Shown here one piece after another: positions 13,130 through 22,153 of a stretch of 33,005 nucleotides of DNA (position 1 is its first letter; every line of letters begins with the position of its first letter). A model generated the notes under the pieces. That model did not search any database. It was given only the letters and a program-made list of their open reading frames with translations, and was not told where the DNA came from. This DNA comes from a virus. A program made the translations under genes and the position numbers. The stretch is taken from the IMG/VR virus record IMGVR_UViG_3300035698_010390, positions 1 to 33,005 of that record; one strand, given 5' to 3'.

Positions 13130-14685
13130 CTTTCAACCACCGCACACCCTGTATTAAGTAGTATACTGGCAATAGAGAAAGAATTTTGGAGAGCAGACTG
13201 AGTGACAAATAACGGGTCTATGATACCGTTCTTTAGGTAATCAACAAACTTCTCTTCATTCACATCGTATACAGTCTGGTCGTTCATTTCCAAAAAATGA
13301 CTCTTGATAAGATCGGGATTAATGTCTGCGTTTTCTAAGATGGTGCAGAACGGGGCTTCGATCGCCTTCAAGACAACCAATGCCCCTGGAGTTACCTCTG
13401 TCAGAGCCTCCCTGACCTTAGCAGATGCGCGTAGCAGAGCGCAACCCCCACCTGGCACCAATCCGCCCTTCATGGCGGCGTGAGCGGCCTCCAAGGCATC
13501 ATTAACACGATGTTTTCTCTCAATTTGTTCAAGCTGTGTATGTCCTCCTACATGGATGATCCCAATAGCAGAAGACAATCTGTTTATTCTCTTTAAGATG
13601 CGCTCGGATATTCTTGCATCCTTCTCTTGTTTTATTTCAACTTCAAGGTACTCAATCTTGTCTTGAATTTTATCTGATTTCCCAAGACCGTCGACAAGTA
13701 AAGTTTCGTACTTCTTAATCTGTACCTTCTTGACAAGGCCCAAATCGGTCAATTTCATATCCTTGATAGCGTTTGGGAACCTCTTATCTAGGAACTTTGC
13801 CCCTGTTATAAGAGCAATATCTTCAAGGGTTTCAGACCTTTCCATTCCGAAGTATGGTGGGTTGATGACAGCAACCTTCAAAGCCCCCCTTGAATTGTTA
13901 AGGAGCAACAAGGAGGCGACCTTCTTGTCAACCTCTTCGGCAATGATTATCAACGCCCTGCCATCATTTGCGACTAGTTCAAGGATTCCTTGGACCTCGT
14001 CTATCCCGTAAATCTTTTTATTTGTTACTAAGACAAACGCATCTTCGTAAACGACGGAATTGATTTTATCATCATTGATGAATTCTTTTAAAAGATATCC
14101 AGAATCAAACTTATAACCTTCAACAACTTCTAGAATCGTCTCAGAATTCAAGCTGTCCTTGATAGTGATCGCCCCATCACGCCCAATCTTGTCAATTGCT
14201 TCCGCAACAAGTTCGCCTATATCCCCATGCCCATTGGCGGAAACGGTAGCAACGTGCTTGATCTGTTCTAGGTCATCAATCGGAATGGACATATCATCCA
14301 GTTCCTTCAATACCTTTTTGATAACCTTTGCCATATCAGCAATCAAAATAGATGGTTTGATATCTGTCAGCAGCAGCTTTCTCGCATTCTGAAAGAGGGC
14401 TTTGGTTAGTACGGTCGCTGTGGTTGTTCCGTCGCCTACTTGTGAGTTCGTCTTTTCAGACGCTTCCTTTACTAACTGTGCAGCTAGGTTCTCAAAGGTG
14501 TCCTCAAACTCCATGAACTTTGAAACCGTAACGCCATCCTTTGTAGCAAATGGTTTCCCATTCTTCTGCCACAAAACTACGTTTCTACCTCTGGGTCCTA
14601 ATGTGACTTGAACGGCTTTGGTTAATTTTTCAATACCTATCGAAAACTTGTTTAACAAGTCCTCATCATATTTAGTATCCTTCAT
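13126..14685 (-). CDS. groEL: Phage-encoded GroEL-family chaperonin
   Basis: A 519-residue class I chaperonin. VTLGPRGRNVV and KDGVTVSK near the N-terminus, the ATP-binding GDGTTTATV, and MKGGLVPGGGCALLR late in the chain are all present. The Asp in RVNDALEAAHAAM that drives ATP hydrolysis is kept. The usual Gly-Met-rich tail is missing; the protein ends GCAVVER. The ATG with CAGGAGAAAG is chosen over a start 13 codons earlier. Phage chaperonins, such as that of phage EL, fold phage proteins and may not need GroES. A GroES-like candidate lies about 13 kb away, not adjacent. Confidence 0.93.
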   Translation of the reverse strand: MKDTKYDEDLLNKFSIGIEKLTKAVQVTLGPRGRNVVLWQKNGKPFATKDGVTVSKFMEFEDTFENLAAQLVKEASEKTNSQVGDGTTTATVLTKALFQNARKLLLTDIKPSILIADMAKVIKKVLKELDDMSIPIDDLEQIKHVATVSANGHGDIGELVAEAIDKIGRDGAITIKDSLNSETILEVVEGYKFDSGYLLKEFINDDKINSVVYEDAFVLVTNKKIYGIDEVQGILELVANDGRALIIIAEEVDKKVASLLLLNNSRGALKVAVINPPYFGMERSETLEDIALITGAKFLDKRFPNAIKDMKLTDLGLVKKVQIKKYETLLVDGLGKSDKIQDKIEYLEVEIKQEKDARISERILKRINRLSSAIGIIHVGGHTQLEQIERKHRVNDALEAAHAAMKGGLVPGGGCALLRASAKVREALTEVTPGALVVLKAIEAPFCTILENADINPDLIKSHFLEMNDQTVYDVNEEKFVDYLKNGIIDPLFVTQSALQNSFSIASILLNTGCAVVER

Positions 14686-15430
14686 CTTTCTCCTGCGTAA
14701 GTAAATTTGCGATTCCGTCTCCAACTGTATCAGCCAGGTCTGTGATGTTTGGATTATCTATCACCACTGGCTCAAAATTCATGTTCAATTGACCCCCATC
14801 GTCTTTACTATTGCCTATTAACTTAGACACATGTTTTTTGATTGCAAGATCTATTATATTATACCACATTGAATAAACTCCCAACGCCATCTCCAAGTGC
14901 TTACAAGGTAGTCCCCGTGGCTCTCTTGGGTTTCTGGCATATCCTCTCGGTGGACCATGTTTTTGACGAGGCTTCCAGATTTTAACATCCGACCTTGATG
15001 GAGAAGGTATAGTTTGAGGCTCTATATTCGCACCTTGTACATGGGCGGTGTAGCTGTAATGGTAGTGAAAACTTGCACATGTACAGTGTATTTTTAAATC
15101 CGAATCTAGAATCTGCCTACGGAGAGCCTTCAAATCCATAAACTTTGAAAAATCTAATTCGTGCCAAGCTAGAAATTTAATCCTAACCAGATACTTAGAA
15201 GCAGATGTTTGCGTGTAGTTTGGAGCTTGCCTTGCTTGGCCAGGACCGTTGTAAGAATCGTGGGTAAAGTTCATAGTATCATCTGTAAATGATATAAACT
15301 GGGCTCCGTTCGTGCCCCTCAAGAGATTTACCCATTTTGCATGATGGTAAAAATCTGGATCGATTTTGGCTAGAATATCTTTTTTCGTTAGCTCTTGAAG
15401 GAGAGCTTTTACAACTTCGGCTTTTTCCAT
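14672..15430 (-). CDS. SWIM zinc-finger-like protein, 252 aa
   Basis: A CxC at 116-118 (HCTCASF) and CxH at 176-178 (LPCKHLEMAL) match the SWIM pattern, a zinc fold that binds DNA or proteins. Between them lies a Pro/Arg-rich loop (KIWKPRQKHGPPRGYARNPR). The N-terminal half is not recognised. Overlaps the GroEL start by 14 bases. It could be a DNA-associated or virion-assembly protein. Confidence 0.6.
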   Translation of the reverse strand: MEKAEVVKALLQELTKKDILAKIDPDFYHHAKWVNLLRGTNGAQFISFTDDTMNFTHDSYNGPGQARQAPNYTQTSASKYLVRIKFLAWHELDFSKFMDLKALRRQILDSDLKIHCTCASFHYHYSYTAHVQGANIEPQTIPSPSRSDVKIWKPRQKHGPPRGYARNPREPRGLPCKHLEMALGVYSMWYNIIDLAIKKHVSKLIGNSKDDGGQLNMNFEPVVIDNPNITDLADTVGDGIANLLTQEKDEGY

Positions 15431-15438
15431 TTGTCTAA

Positions 15439-16908
15439 TTAGTCAACTGGCGCAAAGAAGTCGCAGAACGGTCCTTCCTCAAAACAGACTAGGTGACCCA
15501 TAGTCCCACGTCTTGACGTAGTGTATCCGTTAACCTCATGCCACCTGTCTTCTCCCGAGATGGACGTAGCCTGTTGATGCTGAACCCCATTTATGTCTCT
15601 AGTGATGCGCGTGTGGAGGTGTCCAGTAAATAGAGTACAGTGTTTCGTCAACCCCCATAATTCTCTAGCCTCTTGAGCTATGACGATAGGAGCTTTGTCA
15701 GGCTTCAACCCATCTCCGTGCATGAACGCCAATATGGTGTTCCCAAACTTCCGGTACTGTCTAGATTCAGCCGACATTTTGCAAACCACATCTTCTTCTT
15801 GATTGAACCAAGCATATAGCCAATCTGCTAATTCGATTGATAGAATCTTGTCGTGATTTCCAGGCAGTGGAACAATCTCTACGCAATCAGTTATTTGCCT
15901 TAATAGATTCACGACATCAACGTATGTTCTTTTGATTGTCCACATGGCTGTTGTTACCGTAACGCAGTTGTCCTGCGGAGTGCCACTGGTAGTTGTTCCT
16001 CTGAAATTGTCTGCGTTCAGAGCATCCCCGCCAGCAACAATGTATACCTTATCCGGTCTGCCTTGAGTTAGAGTTAGTGAAATCAATTTCTGGACTGAAC
16101 TGATCAATCTGTCTCTGGCCATTGCCAGAGTGAATACATTTTTCTCGCCTACATCATAGGCAGATGATCCCTTACCAAAGTGCAAGTCTTGCAAGTTTAT
16201 TACAAGTGCAAATTTAGATGGACCACCGAAGATATCAAAACTGGGAGGTATGTAATTAGGTGCGTTCTCGACAACAGCATCAACAAGAATATCTAAAGTA
16301 TTTGCCTTCCACTTGCGCCATTTGGCAGCGTCTTTCTTCTCTTCCTTCCATTTGTCTCGTTCAATCTTCTCAAACAAGACTCTATGTCTTGAGATTCTTG
16401 CGTCTGTTAGCAACTCATCATCAGTGCTGCTATCTACTTCTTCTTGTGAGAATGGTAAAGAGTCATGGGTTACCCCAAACACTCTCAAGTAAGCAACGAC
16501 ATGCCGACGAGGCAAATCAAATGCTCTACTGATTTCGTTGACAGTGGCGGGATCGCCACTTAGGTTTGAGTATTGTCTTACGAGGCTTCTGTGCTGGTTT
16601 CCGCCCATAACAAGCGGTCGAGCCAAACCTCTCAAGGTCACGACATAAGTGTCTGTGTCCTCATTATAGATATACCCAGCACCTTCATCTTCAAACTCAT
16701 CAGCATCTATAATGGGCAGCTTGTTTCGGAGATGCTGCCCTGGTAAGGCTGGACCCTTTAAATAGTTAGACGGACTTCCCATCCCATTTCTCTTACAAAA
16801 TCGGCTTAGGCCATGACGACTTATTCCTAGAGATTCGGCAGCTTCAGACACAGAGGGTGAAGCGCCAATAATCTTCTCCACAATCTCTACAGTCAATTTC
16901 GTTTTCAA
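15439..16908 (-). CDS. Calcineurin-like metallophosphoesterase with N-terminal helix-turn-helix
   Basis: The C-terminal half holds the full phosphoesterase set: DLHFGK, GGDALN, PGNHDK, FMHGDG and FTGHLHTR, which bind two metal ions. The N-terminal about 40 residues (SVSEAAESLGISRHGLSRFC) form a helix-turn-helix. A second such segment (VNEISRAFDLPRRHVVAYLR) follows near residue 120. The DNA-binding front and phosphoesterase rear suggest a nuclease acting on phage or host DNA, in the style of SbcD/Mre11, but no ATPase partner is seen nearby. Nine bases from the SWIM gene. Confidence 0.8.
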   Translation of the reverse strand: MKTKLTVEIVEKIIGASPSVSEAAESLGISRHGLSRFCKRNGMGSPSNYLKGPALPGQHLRNKLPIIDADEFEDEGAGYIYNEDTDTYVVTLRGLARPLVMGGNQHRSLVRQYSNLSGDPATVNEISRAFDLPRRHVVAYLRVFGVTHDSLPFSQEEVDSSTDDELLTDARISRHRVLFEKIERDKWKEEKKDAAKWRKWKANTLDILVDAVVENAPNYIPPSFDIFGGPSKFALVINLQDLHFGKGSSAYDVGEKNVFTLAMARDRLISSVQKLISLTLTQGRPDKVYIVAGGDALNADNFRGTTTSGTPQDNCVTVTTAMWTIKRTYVDVVNLLRQITDCVEIVPLPGNHDKILSIELADWLYAWFNQEEDVVCKMSAESRQYRKFGNTILAFMHGDGLKPDKAPIVIAQEARELWGLTKHCTLFTGHLHTRITRDINGVQHQQATSISGEDRWHEVNGYTTSRRGTMGHLVCFEEGPFCDFFAPVD

Positions 16909-16929
16909 GAGGCTTCTCCTACGGTTATT

Positions 16930-17850
16930 TTAGCCGAGTTTAGCGTTTTGAACAAGTTTGTCAAGTTCTAAACCGGCACAGTCAATCTTTCTACCAGTCA
17001 GGTGGTAGTGACAGATGACCCCGTGGAACTTGCCTTGCGCGCATTCTTTGCTGATACCTTCAATCAATTTTCCGTCCTCATCTTTGGGGACTTCAAACGG
17101 AATTTGGTAATGATTACATAGTACATCCACCAACTTGGTATAGGCTTCAAGTTGCGCTGGATAGTATCCCAAGTGGGGGCCAAGCGTGCGCCTGTTTAAC
17201 TTAGAAGTTATCACTGGTCTGGGGCCGAATCCTCTGGACTCATAGGTCTTATTATACTTCAGATAGTAAGCATTACTGAAGTCTATCCCGATGGAAATGT
17301 TGTTCCAAGAGGTAGTTCTGACGCCCTTCTTTTTCCAGTATGCCCTGTCAGACTTCACGGGTCCAGCGTGCCAAGCTATGTCTTTGGGGTCAACCATTTG
17401 ATAAATGGTGCCATCGTTGTCAATCACAAAGTGAGATGAAATCCCCTTCTTTTTTAGAATCTTATAACAAGACTCTGCTGAAAGGGCTGCATCCCAGTGA
17501 GTGACTATGTTCGTCATCTTTCTAAGGCCAATGCTTTTCTTGAACCCCTTCTTTAAAGCGAACCCATCAGGATCATCTAGAGGCACAACCAAGTCCCAAT
17601 CAATAACAACTTTGTTTCCGTTGCATATGATATAGTTCTTCATCGCCTCTTCTCGGGCTTCCTTCTCGGTCTCTACCCGTCTGAATGTTGCACTATCAAC
17701 AACACCGGTCTCTTCTATTTTGTGTGTCTTTTGGAAGTCTTTGACTTTCTCCCGTAGAACACCGTTGAACTTGCCCTGTGAAGGATGAAAGTCGTATGGT
17801 TTCCAGCCTAATTTCCAAGATGAAATCAGATTTTTAAGGTTAGCGAACAT
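16930..17850 (-). CDS. N-acetylmuramoyl-L-alanine amidase (endolysin) with peptidoglycan-binding domain
   Basis: About 306 residues. The first 60 form a peptidoglycan-binding domain (GVLREKVKDFQKTHKIEETG). The amidase_2 domain follows: TNIVTHWDA with the first zinc His, SSHFVIDNDGTIYQMV, DIAWHAG, ISIGIDFSN, then GVICHYHLTGRKIDCAGLEL with the other ligands. This is the layout of T7-lysozyme-type endolysins. The ATG with GGTAGGTAAT is chosen over a TTG four codons earlier. No signal peptide is seen, so release would need a holin. Confidence 0.88.
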   Translation of the reverse strand: MFANLKNLISSWKLGWKPYDFHPSQGKFNGVLREKVKDFQKTHKIEETGVVDSATFRRVETEKEAREEAMKNYIICNGNKVVIDWDLVVPLDDPDGFALKKGFKKSIGLRKMTNIVTHWDAALSAESCYKILKKKGISSHFVIDNDGTIYQMVDPKDIAWHAGPVKSDRAYWKKKGVRTTSWNNISIGIDFSNAYYLKYNKTYESRGFGPRPVITSKLNRRTLGPHLGYYPAQLEAYTKLVDVLCNHYQIPFEVPKDEDGKLIEGISKECAQGKFHGVICHYHLTGRKIDCAGLELDKLVQNAKLG

Positions 17851-17860
17851 ATTACCTACC

Positions 17861-17910
17861 AAAATACAAAACCCAATCGACCTTTCTGTGAAGATTGGAG
17901 GATTGGGCTT
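17861..17910 (-). terminator. Rho-independent terminator after the acidic-protein gene
   Basis: On the minus strand a GCCCAATC/GATTGGGT stem closes a loop of about 22 bases and is followed by TTTTGTATTTT. It lies between the acidic-protein gene and the amidase gene, so it would end transcription arriving from the right. Confidence 0.7.
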
Positions 17911-17925
17911 TATAAGTATTCAAAT

Positions 17926-18534
17926 TTACTTGTCTAGGCTCTTCATAACTCTTTGGAAAATTTCCTCAACAAGCTTCTTCTTGAGGCCCTCTTCATATCG
18001 ATCCATTTCCTCATCATCAAGTGATCCGGCTTCTGGTGACGGTTCAAACCCTTCTGGCTCTGGCCCAGGCTCGCCCATTGGCCCCGCGTTGTCCATTGGG
18101 TCTTCTTCGCCCAATGGGTCTTCCCCTAGTCCATCGTCTTCTAGGCCCAGGTCTGGCTCTCCACCGAGGTCACCCTCTCCTTCCCCTGCGGCCGAAGCTG
18201 CAACGTCAGAAAGCATGTCGGCAAGTTGGCTGGCTACTTTTCCTGCCAAGTCGCCGATTGCTTCTGGTCCAAACTCTACAGTATCTTCTTCTGGGTCAAC
18301 ATCTAGGTCATCCACTGCATCCATGGGAGGTTCATCTGTGATTCCCTCTAGATCATCAATTGGTGCGGGGACTTCATCGTCCATGCGTGGCGCTTGGCCT
18401 GGATCTTCTTCTTCGCCTTCTGGCGCCTCTTCCTCTTTTTGGGTTTTGCTTGTGAAACCTTCACTGAGTGTTTCAATCCCACTCAATTTCATCATTCTTG
18501 TGACGAAACTTTCAGATAGTACCTTCTTCGACAT
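17926..18534 (-). CDS. Highly acidic low-complexity protein, about 202 aa
   Basis: Begins MSKKVLSESFVTRMMKLSGI, then long runs of Glu, Asp, Pro and Gly (for example EEEAPEGEEEDPGQAPR) and a helical C-terminus (KKKLVEEIFQRVMKSLDK). The start is the ATG with GGAGG upstream, five codons inside the longest frame. Such acidic proteins with short helical ends occur as prohead cores, scaffolds or DNA mimics; which applies here is not known. It is followed by a terminator. Confidence 0.7.
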   Translation of the reverse strand: MSKKVLSESFVTRMMKLSGIETLSEGFTSKTQKEEEAPEGEEEDPGQAPRMDDEVPAPIDDLEGITDEPPMDAVDDLDVDPEEDTVEFGPEAIGDLAGKVASQLADMLSDVAASAAGEGEGDLGGEPDLGLEDDGLGEDPLGEEDPMDNAGPMGEPGPEPEGFEPSPEAGSLDDEEMDRYEEGLKKKLVEEIFQRVMKSLDK

Positions 18535-18612
18535 TTTGCGATCCTCCAAATAAATCTTTTGAAAACTTATAGTAAGTAGTCGGTAATTTAACTAAATATC
18601 AGTTTTCTACGC

Positions 18613-18924
18613 CTAAAGCTCATCCTCGGAAAGATCCCAGAATTTCTTATAGAAAGAATCGTCATTCATTAAAGCTTCCAACTGTTCGTTTGATTCCTTA
18701 ATCTCCTTCAATCGCTTTCTAGTTGCGTATCCCGTCTTGATTTTAGATTCTCTCGCTTTCTTAATGAATTCATATAGGCAGATATCATCATTAGAATAGC
18801 ATTCAACAAAGAAGTTTAGCAATTGAGACCCCGTGATCCCCTCAAGAGCAGCCTTTGCCCTGAAGAGGGTCTTCGTGTGCGGAGTCATCCGAATCTTTAT
18901 TTCCTCTACTTTGGTTCTTGCCAT
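18613..18924 (-). CDS. Ribbon-helix-helix DNA-binding protein
   Basis: The N-terminus (KVEEIKIRMTPHTKTLFRAK) reads as a beta-strand plus helix followed by ALEGITGSQLLNFFVECY, the pattern of Arc/CopG and DUF1778 repressors. The rest is a charged helical extension. It may regulate the flanking operons. No toxin gene is next to it. Six bases separate it from the intein-bearing gene. Confidence 0.7.
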   Translation of the reverse strand: MARTKVEEIKIRMTPHTKTLFRAKAALEGITGSQLLNFFVECYSNDDICLYEFIKKARESKIKTGYATRKRLKEIKESNEQLEALMNDDSFYKKFWDLSEDEL

Positions 18925-18930
18925 TTCATT

Positions 18931-21099
18931 CTACTTTAAGATGTGAGGCTTGCTCTCTCCTTGAGATGCAACACTCTGTCTAATTAGATGGGCTTTGACT
19001 CTTAACTTGGAAACATCGGCGGAACCACTGTAACTCAGTCCCGAACGTACACCAGCCATAAGCTCGTCAAGGGTTGTCTCAACCTTTCCAGTATATGGGA
19101 TCAAAGTTGATACGCCTTCAACAGCGGGCGTCTTGCGTCCCCAGTCCTTCTGTGCCGAGTAAGAATTTCCTGTCCATACGCATTTACCTCCCCTTCTTGC
19201 GTAGATGAGATGGTTTTTAACAGTTATACAAGAAACTTCCCCCTCAAAATCGATCCAGTGTGCCCACTTCTTGTCAACAAAAACTTGTCCGTGTTTCGTT
19301 CGCACGTTCACGCACCATAGATCGTGATTTCGCTTGAAAAACTTTCCAGAGTCAGGATGAACATGATCTACCCCCATCTTGCGGTTTAAACTATAGCTTC
19401 CATAAATTCCACACTTCATGGAAATTTCCATAATGTCATCTCTAAGTCGAATAGAAGTGGTTGAAATCGAACCATTTGTTTCGCACCCGTCACCGTCGAA
19501 GATGCCATTCAATAAAATTGTTAATTGTCGAGGGCACAAATTAAGCAGTTTCCGATCAACGTGCTTATCTTTTGCCTTCCCAAACTTAACAAGATAATTA
19601 TAGAGGTCTCTGTTATAAATTACAGCTTCATAAGAAACCTTGTTCGTCCCTTCTCTTTGCCGAACTTGAACATTTATTCCTGAATTTTGCAAAATAAGAA
19701 CATGCTTATCGAACAGTTCTTTATCACAATTAGAGAATGACGTTATCGGAACTTCATACTTTTTTTTCTGAATATAAGTATATGTACTTCCCTCTGCCAA
19801 CCAGAACCCGTAAAAATCTAACCATTTATCCATCTGAAATACAATGGGGGAGTTTGGCAATATAAATTCTTCCACCGTATTACCCGTCCAATTACAGTCC
19901 TTCTTAAATAGATAATTCGGATGGAGAGGATGGCCATAGGCTATCCTGGCTTCCACAAGATTAAACTTCCTTTTATATCCTGCGGAAGTGTTAGCTCTCT
20001 TAGCTAAGAACATTTTATGATTAGGGGTAACGCAAGTATTTACCTTTCGACTTTTTACCTCAAGCATTTTACCGGAGTATTTATATGAGTGTAGCTTGTC
20101 AATGGGCCAATATTCTAAATCATTAGTCAGGGAGTTCAACGTCGCAACGATCTCCGTCCCGTCAAGATCGCACAAAAACTTAAACCCATCGATGGTAAGG
20201 ATTTCGGTGTCGCTTGAAGGCATACAAGCCATGCCCCTGTATGGCTTCATCCACTTGCCCCCGGTGCGGACAATGTTTTCCTTGCCGCCAGGAGACGCCT
20301 TGCTACCCGCCAGGAGCGACCCCAGCATCACTGCATCGGCCCCAGCCGCCATCGCCTTGACGATATCGCCCCCGTTGCGTATGCCCCCGTCTGCGATGGT
20401 TGTGACGCGATCGAACATGTCAGCAGTCGTTTGTGCCCCATCGTCAGCCATGCCCCATTCGCGCGCATCTTGAATCCACATCAAAGACTGCAATAACGGC
20501 ACTCCATGTCCAGTCTTAATCCGGGTGGAGCAAGCAGCACCGGGACCAATACCGACCCGAATACTATTTGCTCCCCAAATAGCCAAGTCTTTCCAGCCTT
20601 CGGAGGTAGCTACGTTACCTGCCATAATATGCGTGTATGGATGAAGCTCTTGTGTTAATACTTCCAACGCTCTTTTCATATGAATGTGGTGTCCATGAGC
20701 AACATCAACACATATAACATTCACACCGGCTTCTTCAAGCGCGAGTGCTCTTTCTAAATAATCCCCAGTAGCCCCAACAGCACCACCAATGACATAATTA
20801 AAATACGTCATATCTTTCGCGGCTTTGAGGTATTGATTAATAACATCAACTTGTTGAGGGATTGTGTTGTATCTATGGACGATACCAAGCCCACCATATC
20901 TTGACATCTGATAAGCCATCTCGGCTTCTGTCACGGTGTCCATTGGAGACGATATGACCGGAACATTTAGGGAATAAGATAGGGAAGGCTCTCTGGTATG
21001 CAACCTGAAAGATGTGGAAATTGCCTTCCTTGATTCAATCTCGGAAAATTGAGGGACAAGTAATACATCATCAAACGATATGGCTTCATCTTCTCTCAT
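18931..21099 (-). CDS. IMP dehydrogenase / GMP reductase family enzyme interrupted by an intein
   Basis: 722 codons; the two extein parts total 368 residues once the 354-residue intein is removed. The enzyme part shows SSPMDTVTEAEMAY, GGLGIVH, VDVAHGH, AGNVATSEG, GIGPGAACSTRIKTG with catalytic Cys190, and ADGGIRNGGDIVKAMAAGAD. The CBS domains of most IMP dehydrogenases are absent. The flap after the splice point (SYSAQKDWGRK) lacks an obvious Arg-Tyr pair, so GMP reductase (GMP to IMP) is as possible as IMP dehydrogenase (IMP to XMP). Overlaps dUTPase by four bases. With PurA nearby it points to control of the purine branch point. Confidence 0.85.
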   Translation of the reverse strand: MREDEAISFDDVLLVPQFSEIESRKAISTSFRLHTREPSLSYSLNVPVISSPMDTVTEAEMAYQMSRYGGLGIVHRYNTIPQQVDVINQYLKAAKDMTYFNYVIGGAVGATGDYLERALALEEAGVNVICVDVAHGHHIHMKRALEVLTQELHPYTHIMAGNVATSEGWKDLAIWGANSIRVGIGPGAACSTRIKTGHGVPLLQSLMWIQDAREWGMADDGAQTTADMFDRVTTIADGGIRNGGDIVKAMAAGADAVMLGSLLAGSKASPGGKENIVRTGGKWMKPYRGMACMPSSDTEILTIDGFKFLCDLDGTEIVATLNSLTNDLEYWPIDKLHSYKYSGKMLEVKSRKVNTCVTPNHKMFLAKRANTSAGYKRKFNLVEARIAYGHPLHPNYLFKKDCNWTGNTVEEFILPNSPIVFQMDKWLDFYGFWLAEGSTYTYIQKKKYEVPITSFSNCDKELFDKHVLILQNSGINVQVRQREGTNKVSYEAVIYNRDLYNYLVKFGKAKDKHVDRKLLNLCPRQLTILLNGIFDGDGCETNGSISTTSIRLRDDIMEISMKCGIYGSYSLNRKMGVDHVHPDSGKFFKRNHDLWCVNVRTKHGQVFVDKKWAHWIDFEGEVSCITVKNHLIYARRGGKCVWTGNSYSAQKDWGRKTPAVEGVSTLIPYTGKVETTLDELMAGVRSGLSYSGSADVSKLRVKAHLIRQSVASQGESKPHILK
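19165..20226 (-). mobile_element. Full intein with LAGLIDADG homing endonuclease
   Basis: Host residues 292-645. It starts at Cys292 (CMPSSDTEILTIDG), has block B TPNH at 358-361, and two LAGLIDADG motifs, DFYGFWLAEG around 428-437 and LLNGIFDGDG around 529-538. It ends TGN645 before Ser646. The penultimate residue is Gly, not the usual His. The insertion splits the conserved YRGMA-S phosphate-binding loop. The intein is AT-rich while the extein is GC-richer, which suits later arrival. Splicing is predicted, not shown. Confidence 0.9.
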
Positions 21100-21569
21100 T
21101 TTGCGGCCTCCCCCGTGGAACCGAATCCATCTGCGCCTCTATCAGAGACTACGTTTATTTCCTTGTAAATATCTTCTTCAGGAACTTCCAAAGGTTGCCA
21201 ATGAACAACAGGTACGCATATAATCTGCGCTATCTTGTCCCCAGGCTTGATCGTCTGGTAGCCACAAGAGTCTAAGCACTTACTCAGCATGTGTAAGTCT
21301 ACCTTGAGATTGCCAGAGTATCCGGGGTCGATCAAACAGGCCCCCACCATGAAACCCTTCTTAGCCGCCATAGACGAACGGTTCAGAACTTGCAGAGCAA
21401 ACCCGTGAGGAACTTCAATAACCAATCCAGTATCGAACACATGATTATCTCCAAACGCAAGGTCTATTTCAGAGTCTCCACAATAGAATACATCTGCCCC
21501 GGCATCTGATTGATTAGCACGTTGGGGCAAGATGGCGTCGGGTCGAGATTTTGCTACTTTAAGATACAT
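21096..21569 (-). CDS. dut: dUTPase (deoxyuridine triphosphatase)
   Basis: 157 residues with all five trimeric dUTPase motifs: DAGADV at 22-27, NRSSMAAKKG at 63-72, LIDPGYSGNLKVDL at 79-92 with catalytic Asp81, GDKIAQ at 110-115, and DRGADGFGSTG at 143-153. It hydrolyses dUTP to dUMP, keeping uracil out of DNA and feeding thymidylate synthesis. Its ATG overlaps the frame-repaired upstream gene as TAATG, and its end overlaps the GuaB-family gene by four bases. Confidence 0.93.
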   Translation of the reverse strand: MYLKVAKSRPDAILPQRANQSDAGADVFYCGDSEIDLAFGDNHVFDTGLVIEVPHGFALQVLNRSSMAAKKGFMVGACLIDPGYSGNLKVDLHMLSKCLDSCGYQTIKPGDKIAQIICVPVVHWQPLEVPEEDIYKEINVVSDRGADGFGSTGEAAK

Positions 21570-21825
21570 TATTTATCCCACTCGACAATGGTAACATCTT
21601 CCCCATAAAGCTCAACAGTGATGGCTTCAAGAATTTCCGGCCAACTACCACCAACTTATCAGGGTCACCCCCTTTAGTCTTAAGATCTCCCACCCAGCCC
21701 CTCAATTGCCCAACTTCTAGCTCAAATCTATCATGTTCGGCTGTTAAAGTACGAATGCGATTAGCCGCCCAATAGGGTTCTTCTCGACACAACTTGTCCA
21801 AGCCATCTCCCACATCGTCATTCAT
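21559..21825 (-). CDS. Hypothetical protein, about 85-88 aa, probably frameshifted
   Basis: Starts MNDDVGDGLDKLCREEPYW and continues through HDRFELEVGQLRGWVGDL. The open frame ends 11 bases inside dUTPase, but re-reading one G at GGTGG (21648-21652) gives a far more natural ending (PEILEAITVELYGEDVTIVE then WDK) that stops exactly at the dUTPase start. One missing base is therefore likely. No family recognised. Confidence 0.55.
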   Translation of the reverse strand: MNDDVGDGLDKLCREEPYWAANRIRTLTAEHDRFELEVGQLRGWVGDLKTKGGDPDKLVVVGRKFLKPSLLSFMGKMLPLSSGINNVS

Positions 21826-22153
21826 TATCTTGTTCCTTAGATTGTTTATAATTGGCGAATGCGTGCTCGCGTTCAATACGAGCGTTATCGCGTCTGGTGA
21901 GGTTTTTACTAAAACCTCCCTTATTGCTTATCTTTGTGCTTAAGAAAGCAGATTCCGCATTTTCAACTTCAATGTCAGCATCAGCCAACCTTTCAGCCAG
22001 CTTGGTCCGCGAGCGAAAGTGGCCCATTGCCAGCAACGCACTAGCAAGTTCTGCCTCTGACACATCCAGAGCCAACCGAAGTCGAATACATTCGACACGC
22101 AGCCTGAACGTCTCTTCTGTTGGGTCGTCTTCAAATCCTTTAGGTACGCTCAT
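21818..22153 (-). CDS. Hypothetical helical protein, 111 aa
   Basis: Predicted coiled coil by eye (RLRVECIRLRLALDVSEAEL, then TKLAERLADADIEVENAESA). No known family. Overlaps DnaE by four bases and the next small gene by eight, so all three are likely co-translated. Confidence 0.65.
   Translation of the reverse strand: MSVPKGFEDDPTEETFRLRVECIRLRLALDVSEAELASALLAMGHFRSRTKLAERLADADIEVENAESAFLSTKISNKGGFSKNLTRRDNARIEREHAFANYKQSKEQDNE

Noticed and set aside
17888-18553. Long plus-strand Ser/Pro-rich frame
   Set aside because: It is the antisense of the acidic gene; the repeats come from its Glu/Asp codons, and the minus frame has a good ribosome binding site.
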